A stretch of DNA of 64,000 nucleotides. It comes from Ilex aquifolium. Lineage: Eukaryota; Streptophyta; Magnoliopsida; Aquifoliales; Aquifoliaceae. Of the stretch, positions 1 to 10,439 are shown piece after piece. How positions within the stretch are numbered: position 1 is the stretch's first letter; each line of letters begins with the position of its first letter. The notes beneath the pieces are model-generated. The model was not told the DNA's origin. It was given only the letters and a program-made list of their open reading frames with translations, and made no database searches. Location: contig OX637410.1 of the NCBI GenBank assembly GCA_951799425.1, positions 6,882,001 through 6,946,000 of the forward strand. The letters run 5' to 3'. Made by a program: the position numbers and the translations under genes.

Positions 1-579
1 CGAAAGGCTAGCTCACACGCTTGTGTCCACACGAATTTTTCTCCCCTGTTTATAAGGCGAGTCATCGACATCGCAAGCTTTGAGAACCCTTCTACGAACC
101 TCCGGTAGTAACCTGCTAAACCCAAGAAGCTACGTATCTCGGTCACATTCTTTGGTGGTTCCCACTTCATCACTGCCTCAATTTTTGCTGGGTCAACAGC
201 TACACCCTGTTCCGACACAACATGGCCCAGGAATTTCACCTCCTTCATCCAGAACTCGCATTTACTCATCTTGGCATACAATTTATGCTCTCTCAATGTT
301 TGTAGCACAACAGAGAGGTGACGTGCATGTTCCTCTTGAGTCTGTAAATAAATCAATATGTCATCAATAAACACAATGACAAACTGATCTAGATATGGTC
401 GAAATACCCTGTGCATCAAATCCATGAAGGTTGCGGGTGCATTAGTCAATCCGAACGGCATCACCGTATACTCGAAATGACCATACCGGGTACGGAAAGC
501 AGTCTTAGGAATATCTTCCTCCTTAATCCGGAATTGATGATACCCTGTGCGAAGATCAATCTTGGAGTAGTACTTCGAA
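1..579 (-). pseudogene. Tekay/Del-like Ty3 reverse transcriptase, C-terminal part (cut by window edge)
   Basis: Translation of the minus strand gives an open RT reading frame with the core motifs [13 protein letters not shown] and FIDDIL (the catalytic x-x-D-D box), followed by the connection motif [16 protein letters not shown]. It continues out of the window at position 1. The frame is the continuation of the gag-PR-RT reading at 2437-4377; an A-family solo LTR inserted between them (585-2431, with CCCCT target copies) splits the gene. RT copies element RNA into cDNA inside the particle. No stop codon or frameshift is visible in this piece, so it decayed less than the gag part. RNase H and integrase would lie left of the window. 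Lineage is inferred from the gag and the Met-type primer site; another chromovirus lineage is possible. Confidence 0.85.
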
Positions 580-584
580 CCCCT

Positions 585-2431
585 TGATTGAATGAAAACA
601 TTGTTGTCCCTAACCCCTTAACATGACCCCTCAATGTGTATATGGCTTATGTGTGTGGGTGAGTGTCACTCTCACTCGGATTCATGCAAGAGATAGGGGA
701 AACAGAATGGTGGGAATGTGGAATGAACAAAATGTATGAAATAAAATGTGTGTGAACAAAAGTGCTCCCCAATCGCAAGGAGTCTTTCGTTAGTCGGTGT
801 TTTACTTGGAAAAGTATTCCAAGGTCGTCTCCTCAGGGAAGGAAGGTTCGAGTGTGTGAATGTGATTTTGCAAAAGGTAAAGAAAGTGTAAAATCTTTTG
901 TTTGAGTTTTGTGGTTGTGTTTGTGAATGAAATGAGAAACAAATGTTGGCAATTCCAAGAGGTCACTCCAATAAGCATACCATCTCAACTCGAATCCCTC
1001 CCTCAATATAGTATGAATGAACGATTGATTCGTGAGAAGCCGGGGACGAGACAAATGAGGATCTAAGCATAAACCATGGCTAGGCCTATGGAATATCAAA
1101 GACTCATCAGCTTATCCTCCTTCAACTCAGTCAAACCGAACCATTGAGCTATGAGAGAAAGGAGGGGAGTGGGTTGAAATGGTATACCCGAAAAGAGGTT
1201 CCCCTTGACTTTGCCAACTTGGGATTTAGCTACTCATAATGAAAGACAAGGCATACATAAAGTAAAGATTAAGCATGAAACTTAGATTAATGCAAGAAAA
1301 GTTAAACTATGAAAATAAACATTCAATACCCATTTAAGAACTTGAAATGCAAAACTCAAAAACAACAATGGTAGAATCAAGAAAGCATAACTAAACTTGC
1401 AATGCACTTGAAGTAAATGACATTCAAAGTAAATAAAAGGAAGCTTACAAAAGTATTACTGAAGATTACAAGAGAAATGGGTGAAGAAAATGCAAAAATC
1501 TAAACTTGTACACTATTCATCATCTTCCTCACTAAAACTACTCCTAGCTTAGGTAGCCAACCCCACTACATTGTGTGTTGAATGTTGAATATATTCAGTG
1601 TGGAGACTTGCCAAAACGTCCAAGAGGCTCCCCCCTAGCTGTGTGAACGAGCTCCCCTCAAGAGAGGGCTGAATGGATGGCTTTGACAGGCTAGGAGATC
1701 ATAGCCTGGGCAGCCCACTTCCCCCCATTCCTCCTTTAATGCATTGGCCTTTAAAGTCTTCCACTTGAGTGTAGGAGGCCTGTAAATGTGTAAGGAAATG
1801 TTGGGATAGGCGTGGGAGAAGTGTAGGTGGGACCCCCAAGCCTCAAAGTTGAGTTACAGGCTGTTTTTCGCATTCTGGGCAAGACCTTCCGGAAGAACGA
1901 TGACAACCTTCCGGAAGGTTTAACCTACTGGAATCTGGTGACAGCTCTGGACCAGTTTTGGTAGAAAAATAATAAATTTTGATCCAACCGTTGGATTGAG
2001 CTGAAATTTTGACACAAGAAAAAGGAAATCCATATCTACAACTTTCATGTTTTGCACTTTTTCAAATTCGAAGTAGATCATGGTCAAAATTTAGAAAAAC
2101 AGTGGTACAGTGTCAAAATTACGAAATTCCAGTGGGCTAAACCTTCCGGAAGGTCTTCATAAACCTTCCGGAAGGTATTCATCCAAAATGCATTTTTCTT
2201 GATTTCTTTACCTTCCAAGCCTCTCAATCCTCATTTCATGAGTCCACCACTTCACCTCACATCCAACATAGTTGCAAAGTCCTAAAATCCATCATTTAAG
2301 CTATCAAAACATGCAACATCAAAATATCAACATTATTCACAACTTTGGCTAACACTAAGTACTTAAATGCAAAAGTTGAGTTAAAATGCATATAATGAGG
2401 CCATCAAATATGCAATATTTTGCTCTCATCA
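585..2431 (-). mobile_element. Athila-clade (family A) solo LTR with 5-bp target duplication
   Basis: On the minus strand this 1.85-kb unit starts TGATGAGAGCAAAATATTGC and ends CAATCA. It is flanked by CCCCT at 580-584 and 2432-2436. It aligns along its length with the LTR at 44958-46791 (shared LTR start and the block around the CAAGGTCGTCTCCTCAGG-type sequence near 825). No internal domain, PBS or PPT is attached, so it is a solo LTR left by LTR-LTR recombination. It interrupts the RT of the minus T element, so it is younger than that element. Confidence 0.9.
1885..2176. promoter_or_regulatory. Two pairs of CCTTCCGGAAGG palindromes
   Basis: Palindromes lie at 1885-1895 and 1905-1920 (AACCTTCCGGAAGGTT, perfect over 16 bp), and at 2141-2154 and 2163-2176 (ACCTTCCGGAAGGT). 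Within each pair the centres are 22 bp apart, and the pairs are about 250 bp apart. They sit in the upstream half of the LTR in its own orientation. A transcription-factor or chromatin role is inferred only. Confidence 0.6.
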
Positions 2432-2436
2432 CCCCT

Positions 2437-3420
2437 CAACTGATCAAATAAATTTTCAACTCGGGGCAAAGGGTATTTATTCTTCACGGTAACCCGATTC
2501 AACCTTCGGTAATCCGTGCACAACCGTAGGGTCCCATCCGTCTTCTTCACAAAGAGGACCGGGGCTCCCCAAGGTGAGGTGCTCAAACGTATAAACCCAA
2601 TGGCCAACAAATGATTCAATTGCTTCCTTAGTTCCTTCAACTCTAAAGGTGCCATTCGATAGGGAGCAATGGATATGGGTTCGGTTCCCGGATAGAGATC
2701 AATCTTGAACTCAATCTCCCTGTGTGGCAGTAACCCGGGTAGTTCATCGGGGAAGACATCCGGAAAATCCGACACTATCAACACCACATCCTCCTGGAAT
2801 TTATCTCGATCGTCTCCCATCAAGCTAGCTAAGAAACTCAAATGGCTTCCCGCCTTAACTTTCAAGAATTTACTACCCGTAGTAGGAAATGGATGGGAAG
2901 AACTTCGGTCATTGATAAAACTAAAAACTACCCCTCCTGGTAACTGAAATATAATCCGCTTGCGGAAACAATCCATTACCGCCCGGGAAGCGGACAACAA
3001 GTTCATCCCGAATATAACGTCATACCCCTTCATATCTAGAGCAACCAAATCCACAATCAATTTGTGCTCCCCAATACGAAGCACGCAACCCTTGCAGACC
3101 CGGTTGGTACCCAACTGTTCTCCCGTAGGCAAGTCCACATTCAATGCATGTTCTAGCTTCTCGAATTTCAATCCTAAATTATGAGCATATAAAGTACGTA
3201 TAAACGAATGTGTAGCACCGGGATCAAATAAGATTCGGGCCCAAGAATTGTAGAGAAGGACGATACCTTCAACTACTGCATTGGAGGCATCTTCCTTCGG
3301 TTGGGTCAAAGCAAAAACCCTTCCTTGATTTGCGCGCGCGGGGGGCTTGAGCTTGTAATGGTCTTTGCAGAGGTGGCTTGTTTGCTGGTAATTGTCCGGT
3401 TGCTTGATTGGTCCTTGGTG
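2437..3420 (-). pseudogene. Tekay/Del-like protease and N-terminal reverse transcriptase
   Basis: The minus-strand frame reads from the end of gag ([14 protein letters not shown]) into a retropepsin ([11 protein letters not shown], then the flap and helix region ending [13 protein letters not shown]) and then the RT fingers ([54 protein letters not shown]). It stops where the A solo LTR enters at 2436 and resumes at 579. The protease active site reads D-P-G where the family has D-S-G or D-T-G, so the enzyme is probably inactive. The frame differs from that of the gag zinc knuckle, so a frameshift lies near 3330-3440. Protease would cut Gag-Pol and RT would make cDNA in the particle. Confidence 0.85.
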
Positions 3421-4377
3421 GAAACGATGGGCATTGAATTTTGTAGTGCCCAACCTCTCCACATGCAAAATAGTGACGGGGGTCTGTGGCTGTCCTCCCC
3501 GGTACACCTCCTGCTCCTCGAGCTACCGATGGTCTATGTCCCCCTGCCTGGTCTAGGCGACGGTATGGTGTCGGCCTCTGTGCTCCACTGTCGCTAGCAC
3601 CCGTCCTGATCGGACCTCCCCTCATAAGGCTCTGTCGCCGCTGAGTCTCCTCCATGTCTCTCTCCACAAGTACGGCTCTATCAACCAGATCCCCATACTC
3701 CCTGATCTTGAGAGCCACCAACTTCTCCCGGATGACCGGCCTCAGTCCTTGCTCGAAGCGCTTGGCCCTGTCGGCCTCAGTAGATATAAACTCCGTAGCA
3801 TAACGGGATAGCTCGTCAAACCTCCTCTCGTACTCTGCCACTGTCATGCTGCTCTGTCGTAGAGCAAGAAAATCGGCCTTCATTCTATCTCTGACTAATT
3901 CGGGAAAGTACTTGTCTTGGAGATTTGGTCGAACTCCTCCCAAATGAGTGCATCGGTGTTCCGCCTTCTCTTTACGGATTCCCACCAATGGTCGGCCTCT
4001 CCTTCAAACAAGTAGGTCGCCAAGCCAACCCTTAAGTCCTCGGCAACTCCCATGCCGTCACAAATCTTCTTCACTCGACAGATCCATCTATCCGCGTCCA
4101 AAGGATTGGAGCTTCCTAGGAAATTGGGTGGGCGTTGCCTCAGAAATTCTCGAAGAACTACCATCCTTCGATCTCCGTTTCCATTTCCCGGTACTTGAGC
4201 GAGAGGATGAGTTCCACCATTATGGTTGTTGTTTCCATTTTGGTTTTGTACCAAAGTGGTGAGCTCCCTCAAGCATTGATAGATGCCTTGCATGGCATCG
4301 GGAGGTGGTGGTGGTGGATTTTCTTGGCCACCACGACCACGTCCATGTCCCCGTGTACCGTCCATCCTGCACATCAA
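3331..4377 (-). pseudogene. Tekay/Del-like gag (capsid and zinc knuckle), frameshifted
   Basis: The minus strand encodes a basic Gly/Arg-rich N terminus (M-D-G-T-R-G-H-G-R-G), a retrotransposon gag domain (FLRQRPPNFLGSSNPLDADRW, LATYLFEGEADHWWE, then KYFPELVRDRMKADF and MTVAEYERRFDELSRYA), and a CCHC-type knuckle [14 protein letters not shown] whose first Cys is changed. The two halves are in different frames; the shift is near 3915-3930. Gag forms the virus-like particle and the knuckle packages RNA. The start is placed at 4377 or the next Met at 4365. Upstream lie the primer site (4551) and the 5' LTR, the normal order for this lineage. Confidence 0.85.
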
Positions 4378-4550
4378 TCCACAATTTAGTTTCCTTGATG
4401 TGCAAGATATAAACTAAAGTGATATGTAGGATGTCTTGACTTAAGCACAAGGCATATACAAAATTTAACTTAACAATTCAATTCACCCTAAACCTACATC
4501 TCTAGTGGTAATCCATAACCTACAGCTCCCATGTAAGACCTAAAGCCTAA

Positions 4551-4562
4551 GCTCTGATACCA
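4551..4562 (-). promoter_or_regulatory. Primer-binding site (initiator Met tRNA type)
   Basis: The minus strand reads TGGTATCAGAGC, the complement of the 3' end of initiator tRNA-Met. It lies 5 bp inside the LTR end at 4568. It fixes the element's orientation and identifies 4568 as the 3' edge of its 5' LTR. Confidence 0.9.
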
Positions 4563-4567
4563 AACTT

Positions 4568-6528
4568 TGTAACGCCCCCAAAACCACCCTGGACGGCATT
4601 ACATACTAAAACCATTTACATCATGAGAGCACTAAGATAAATCATCCATAAATAAGACTTCATAGAAATCATTCCTTAATTTAACAAAATTCGGGCAGAG
4701 TTTCCTTTGTACGGGGAGCTCTACCCAAATACATAACCTGTGCAATTATACTACATTGACCACACCGGGTCCAAGTATGACTAAATATTGACCACACCGA
4801 GTCCATTTATACTTCACAAAATAAAATTTCATTCACCATAGGTAATATCCACAATATCATCCCAAAAGAATATGCCGTCTTTGGCCTTTACATTTCCAAA
4901 AGAAAAATTAACTATTATAGCGCAGCGGAAATTACAAAAGAAATCTAGACTACACAGTGTTTCAAAAAAATATTCTAGTCTAGAACACAAGTAAACGACA
5001 TCTCTAGATGTCCCACTCAGGATCCAAATATCCCTCTAGTGAAGCCTCTCCATGGCCCGACTCATTAGCACCGAGCCCATCCTCTGACACCAAATCTGAA
5101 AAATGTTCAACTGTAGGGGGTGAGCACGAAGCTCTGTAGAAAAATCCTCCCAAACCCAAACAAGGTTTAGAAAAGTATATAAAACGGTCGGTCTCATTTC
5201 ACAAATAACATATATAACATTTGAAGTAAAACGCGGACATTTAAACAGATCTCAAGTTTAGAGAGCAACAGTAATTGAAACGGATAAATAAACACAATAT
5301 ACCATTGGTAATCCATTCTACCATAAACCATTTCCAACAAGTTCTCGCGGAATCCCATACTTCCCGAAACTCTTGTCGAAATCATTTCTGGTACAATGCA
5401 CGAGAACCCACACTGTATGTCCGACACAACCCACGTTACTAATCCGTGATCATTAGTGATAGGAAAAGTTCATACCCACACGACGTACAAAGGCGTCTAC
5501 CCACTCCATGTGGTAGGAAAAGTTCATACCCGCGTGGCATACAAAGACGTCTACCCACTACATGATACCCCGGTCCATAGTAATCCATGTTCGTATCGTA
5601 CAACCACGCAAGAGATAAAATACCAACAAATATCTCACATAACCAACAATACCATAAACCCCCAAATTCTCAAGCAAATTCCATAAAATCCACAAATCCA
5701 TCATGAGACAATTTCAAATAACAATGAAGAAAAATACAAGAGATCATGTACAATAGCATTTCAATACTCAACACAAAGCACTATAGTTTTTAAAGCCAAA
5801 TTTGAGTGAAGATAGAGAGAGAAATCCATGTTTCTCACAAACTAAGGTTTTTATGGCTTTCCACCCATAACTTTTCTCAAAACATAATAAAGTTTGCAAT
5901 AATACCAAGAGACAAGGAACTCATACCAAATAGATATGATTACAAGTCCAAATCATACATATATAATAACCCTAGCCTCAATGTAAGTAAATGGAAGGAA
6001 ACCCCTACCTTGATGTTCTTGAAATCTAGGGCTTGAATCTTAAATCACCCTTAAATCTTGGGTTTTTCCCCTTTGATCTTGAGTTTCTCTCTTCATTTCT
6101 TTCTCTCCTAGGGTTCTAAAGTGTTTAGGGTGAGAGTGGAATGAAGAATGGGGCAAATGAGGGCTTGAGGAGGTGTTTTAAACCCAAAAATCTCGACTTT
6201 TTAACTGTTCGGCGAGTGTCAAAGAAAGCGTACCGGTACACGGTACCGGTACGGTTAAGCTACTGGAGTTCGGCGTACAGGTACATGGTACCGGTACGGT
6301 TTGACTGACAGATTTTTTGTCCGACTTCCAGTGCAGTTTTGACTTATTTAGAGGTCGAATTGGAAAATTTTCATGAGATACATTTTTGTAGCCCTAGATG
6401 TCTACTATTTACTGTCCAAATTTCAGATCCATTGGAGATCACAATAAAAATTTATGACCGAAATAAGAGAAGGTGTCCCAACTCCTTTTTACCCAAATTC
6501 TCTCTAAGTGTGTTTTCACTCCGGAATA
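4568..6528 (-). mobile_element. Tekay-like (family T) 5' LTR, larger part
   Basis: This is the LTR of the minus element, running from its GGGGCGTTACA end (4568 on the plus strand) to a break after CCGGAATA at 6528. It aligns with the complete T LTRs at 35672-37856 and 57867-60403. The remaining end of the same LTR is at 29251-29530. The two pieces together give about 2241 bp, within the range of the other copies (2185-2537). The intervening 22.7 kb is an insertion. Confidence 0.85.
6230..6297. promoter_or_regulatory. Two 13-bp-spaced pairs of GTACCGGTAC palindromes
   Basis: GTACCGGTAC occurs at 6230-6239 and 6243-6252. A second pair, 6275-6284 (GTACAGGTAC, one change) and 6288-6297, has the same 13-bp spacing. 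The pairs are separated by a linker containing CTGGAGTTCGG that is also found in A-family LTRs. Confidence 0.7.
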
Positions 6529-7842
6529 GATTAAACCGTTGGAAGTGAGAGACTAATGTGGAGGTTTAGGCACAAGTAGACCCCGTGACAAGTCTACCAT
6601 GTATCAAGAGCTCACAACCACATTTGCACTCAACCTAGTCAAACCAAACACTTTACACTACGAGGAAGAATGGAAGAGAGTTGATTTCACATACACAAGA
6701 GGAAATTCCCCTTGGATTAGACAACTAAAAGTCTGGCTACTCATAGTCAAAACAAGAACAAGCATAATGTAATGAGACATGGTAGCAAAATAAAGCATAA
6801 GACTTGTATTGATGCAAGGAAAAGTTTAGACTACAAGAACAATTTCATTCATACCCAAAATACCAAGATTGAAGAACAAATACCCAAATGACGAAATGTA
6901 AATCCTAGAACACTTAACAAAGCTTGATTACAACTAAAATAAAAGAGTTTAGAGTGAAAGAGGAAAATATTACAAGTAATTGAAAGCTTAATACAATGAA
7001 AATGGGGAAGGAAATTCAAAAACCCAACTTTCTCTCTCTATAACTTCATCTCCTTCCTAGGAATTTCTCTTTCTAAAAGCTTGTGAAAAAACTGAATAAT
7101 CTGGATAGCTTTGTCAAAATTCGTGCATACCCCTCCTATGGTATGTGAGAACTGACTTCCTATGAGTGGGAAGGGATTAGACACTTCAACAAGCAAGGAC
7201 AGCCAAACATGCACCTCACATGCCTTCACCAACTTCCCTTTTTCTCTCTCATACCTCTCCCATGGCTTCTCTTCCAAAATCATCCTTTAGGTGCGAGAGA
7301 TCATCATGGTGTGTCAAAGATGTTAGGGCATGTGTGGGATGACAAGAGGTGGGCCCCTGAAGTAGGTAGAGTCGTGTTTGTAGGCTTCTAGCGTTTCTGG
7401 GCAAAACTAACTGGTAGAAAGATCAAAAACCTACCAGTAGGTTTTTGATAGTAAGAAAAATCTATCGGTAGGTTTTGGTAGAGGCTGCGATAGAAGAATT
7501 CCAGTGCACTTTTCCTGCCGGTAGGTTTTGGAACTTCTACCGGTAGGTTTTTGCTGATTTCTATGGGTAGGTTTTAATGAACTTCTACTGGTAGTTTTCT
7601 CCTGTTTTGGCATTTTCTTGGTCTCTTGATGTCCCGGGCCATCCGTTAAGCCTTCCCTTATTCTCCATTGCCTTTAAGCACTTGATGGGAGGCTTAATAC
7701 ATGCCCTTACTTGCTCTTTACCTACCATCAGACGAATTTCCATTAAAAGTGATTTTAAATGCATTTTCTCCCATTTTCACCACAAAAACAAGTATAAATG
7801 GGTGCAAAGAGATACATGATATACAATATTCTATGCTCATCA
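6529..7842 (-). mobile_element. Family A solo LTR, right part (continues at 28837-29250)
   Basis: The unit ends CTCATCA at 7842 (minus-strand start TGATGAGCATAGAATATTG). The following CTAAT (7843-7847) pairs with GTAAT at 28832-28836 as a 4/5 target duplication, and an intact B LTR elsewhere has CTAAT at this site. With 28837-29250 it makes about 1728 bp, a normal size for the family. Confidence 0.8.
7408..7594. promoter_or_regulatory. Cluster of CTACCGGTAG-type palindromes
   Basis: Degenerate to perfect copies occur at 7408-7417, 7431-7440, 7462-7471, 7515-7524, 7537-7546 (perfect CTACCGGTAG), 7561-7570 and 7585-7594. Most centres are 22-24 bp apart. Most departures from the perfect palindrome are C-to-T or G-to-A changes, as expected from CpG decay. 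Confidence 0.6.
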
Positions 7843-7847
7843 CTAAT

Positions 7848-8360
7848 GCTTTTGACTTAATTCATAAACTGGAACTCCATCTTCATTGAATCATCAACCT
7901 GCCAATAATATAGCTGAGGTAAACCTTTTGAATGGTTCTCCTTCAAATTTACTAAAGATATTTGGTTGATGTACGGTACATAGACCTTCTAGCTAACCTA
8001 AACAGTTCCTATGTTTTGGTTCTATTAATAAATCAAACCTACCTGTTAATTGTTCAGTAAAATGAAGGTTAATTGTTGTAAGGTAGCATTTCCAAAGTCA
8101 AGCATGAATCTGCATGTTGGATCCCCAAACTAAAGAATATCCTTTAATATTTATTGTTATTCAAAGTTTAATTCATTGTTTATTTGTTAAATCTAAGCTT
8201 ACACCGCAAACTATTTCATTGCACAAAACACGCACGACAATCTTACATTTTCTATTTTGAATACCAATAGTTAGCTCCTTGTGGGTTCGACCTCAGACTT
8301 AAACCGGGAAATATTACAATTTGACCCCTTATACTTGGCTGTAGGATTTAAATCAGGTCA
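7848..8360 (+). mobile_element. Family B LTR, 3' part (continues from 27829-28836)
   Basis: The sequence matches the 3' third of the complete B LTRs (40679-41806 on plus, 43434-44947 on minus), including the GTGGGTTCGACC block and the AATCAGGTCA end. It is followed by a primer-binding site. The 5' part of this LTR is at the other end of the inserted block; together they give about 1521 bp, against 1509 and 1514 bp for the two other copies. Confidence 0.8.
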
Positions 8361-8367
8361 AGCTTTT

Positions 8368-8385
8368 TGGTGCCATTGTTGGGAG
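8368..8385 (+). promoter_or_regulatory. Decayed primer-binding site (tRNA-Asp type)
   Basis: The sequence TGGTGCCATTGTTGGGAG differs from the tRNA-Asp complement TGGCGCCGTTGCCGGGGA at six positions, mostly C-to-T and G-to-A. This fits decay by cytosine methylation in a silenced copy. Confidence 0.7.
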
Positions 8386-8564
8386 TTATGGTGATTTGAA
8401 AAAGAACAGGGAAGTTGTTATAATATGTATTCTATGTGCATATACTGTTTGTTTTCTTTTTATTGTTTATGTCTGTTAAGTTGTTAGTAGGGTCTATAAA
8501 TCTGTTTGGTTCTTCGTCCTCATCATCATCATCATGAGCATCTTCAAACTCCTTTGAGTTAAGC

Positions 8565-9605
8565 ATGGCTAATAATAATCTAAGAGAGCAAGAAGTTGGT
8601 CACAATGCTAGACCTTTGAGAGAATATTTTTATCCTGCACGTACAAGTGTCCCCTCATGTTTTGCATTCCCCACAAATGCTCCAAATTTTAATGTTAAGG
8701 CAGGGACAATACAACTTTTGCCTCAGTTTCATGGTCTTGATTCTGAAAATCCTTACTTGCATATGAAAGAATTTGAAGAAATATGTGGTGCATCACAAGA
8801 CAATTCTGAAATGGCCCAGTTAAAACTTTTTCCTTTTTGTTTAAAAGATAAAGCTAAACAATGAATAAATTCTTTAAAAGCTCAATCCATTCCAAGTTGG
8901 CAAGTTTTGCAAAATGAATTTTTCAAGAAATTTTTTCCTGTGCATCTCACAAATGCATTGAGACGTCAAATCATGATTTTTTTTGTGAAAGATGGAGAAA
9001 TTTTTTATCAATGTTGGGAAAGATTAAGGATTTTCTCCAGACTTGCCCACATCATGCATTTGAACGTTAGACTTTAGTTGGATTCTTTTATGATGCCCTT
9101 CCTTTTGCAATGCATCAGTTTGTTGAAATGATAGCCCGAGGAGAATTCATGGGTAAAAATCACGATGAGGCATTTGATTTTTTTGATACCATTTATGAGA
9201 GTTCTCAGATGTGGGACTTTGCCTCACCAAACGTAGTTGAAAGTAAGTCATCCCCATTAGGAGGGAAATATGGGTTAAAGGAAGATGATGACCTTAGGGC
9301 TAGAATGACTAACTTGTCTCGAATGTTAGAGGCTTTAGAGATGAAAAAAGTCAAAGAAGCTTCAGTTGTGTCACCCATCGATCAATTATTTGGAATTTGT
9401 GCCTTGTCAGGACATCCCACGGGAGAATGTCATACTATTCCAGCCTTTAAAGAAGTTTTGATGGAACAGACTAACGCTATTTCAAATTATAACAAGCCTT
9501 ATTCCAACCCCTATTCTGAGACCTACAATCCAGGGTGGAGGAATCACCTGAATTTCAGTTGAAAAAATAGATAGCTAGTGAGTCAGTAACCAGGACCACT
9601 TCCAC
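8565..9605 (+). pseudogene. Family B (Athila-clade) gag, broken
   Basis: The ATG at 8565 opens a gag that reads through a capsid-type domain (TIQLLPQFHGLDSENPYLHM, LKLFPFCLKDKAK, then FFKKFFPVHL and FVEMIARGEFMGKNHDEAFD). It ends in a degenerate knuckle (ICALSGHPTGEC, first Cys lost) and the Athila-type YNPGWRNHLNFS motif. There are stops at about 8862 (a conserved Trp to TGA) and 9068, a frameshift near 9000-9060, and stops after 9560. It is preceded by LTR, PBS and a 200-bp leader. It ends abruptly near 9605 against minus-strand A-family sequence, so the C terminus and all of pol are missing. Gag would form the particle; this copy cannot. Confidence 0.8.
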
Positions 9606-9829
9606 CACACCCGGACTACTTCGTCATTTGGCCCGAGGGTGGGCTTGTCCACATGATGCTCGCATGTCACACTGTTCTCCTCAATGCTCTTCATGCTAGC
9701 ATCGTTCTTTTGTATATTTCTTCTCTCCCCACTCCCACTTCCACTACTAGGCCCCGCCACCGTCCGCTTACGGGATCTTATTCCCGCAGGTGGTGCAAGA
9801 CTTGGCCCCATTCGCTTGGTTCGGGCCAT
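9606..9829 (-). pseudogene. Family A extra ORF downstream of pol, N-terminal fragment
   Basis: Starting at the Met at 9829 the minus strand reads MARTKRMGPSLAPPAG and then a basic Ser/Gly-rich stretch (KRTVAGPSSGSGSGERR). The ORF runs off into B-family gag sequence near 9606, so only about 75 codons remain. By position (downstream of integrase on the same strand) it is the start of the additional, env-position ORF of Athila-clade elements; the diagnostic central domain is missing. Palindromes at 10221-10312 lie upstream, a layout like that of the B-family extra ORFs. Function is unknown. An in-frame Met also exists at 9946, but M-A-R-T-K resembles the usual start of these ORFs. Confidence 0.5.
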
Positions 9830-10220
9830 GAAATGTAAAAATGCCCCTAGGGCCACAAAAGGAAAAATCCAAGTCCACAATTCATTAAACAACTCACAAG
9901 AGACGCTAGCGTACTTAACCAATCGGGCCATGACGTTGGAATCCAAGCCCTTGGCGAGAAATTGGGATTTTGATGGATTTGAGGGATTTTGTGAGAAAAG
10001 GAGGGGTTTTGTGGGAGAATTTGGATGAAAATGTAGTTAATCACAATGAAGTCCAACCTTAGGAAGTTTAATTGGGGGATTTGACAAGTGGGTAGAGTTT
10101 CTTTGAGGATTGGAGAGGTTTTGAGGGAGAGGAGAGAGGTTCTAAGGTGGAGAGGAGTCGAGAAGAGGAACAGTTTTGCCGAAAATCTGAACATAAACCC
10201 TCATTTTTTTGTATTATGGA

Positions 10221-10312
10221 AAAAACCTACCGGTAGAACAATCAAAAACTACCAGTAGGTTTTGTGCACTGGAAAATTCCTACCGGCAGGTTTAAGCAAA
10301 CTTCTACCGGTA
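10221..10312 (-). promoter_or_regulatory. Internal palindrome module upstream of the family A extra ORF
   Basis: Palindromes lie at 10227-10236 (CTACCGGTAG), 10249-10258 (CTACCAGTAG), 10280-10289 (CTACCGGCAG) and 10303-10312 (CTACCGGTAG), with centre spacing of 22 and 23 bp within pairs. The motif and spacing match those in the A solo LTR at 7408-7594. I see no clear TATA box here. Confidence 0.55.
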
Positions 10313-10439
10313 GGTTTTAGTCTTTTCCAAAAAATTTCCTGTGCTCTTGTTTTCATCTCCACTCCAAATTTATTCAACTCCTACACGTTCTAACAACCTA
10401 TTTACAACCTCCACTCCACCGAAACCTTGAACCGTGTTT

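Noticed and set aside
3301..4389. Several plus-strand frames opposite gag and pol
   Set aside because: They are antisense shadows of the minus-strand gag, whose domains are recognisable.
7843..9605. First taken as an ordinary B element inserted in the minus A element
   Set aside because: Its LTR lacks the first 1 kb, which lies at 27829-28836 at the other end of the block, so the two pieces belong to one LTR.
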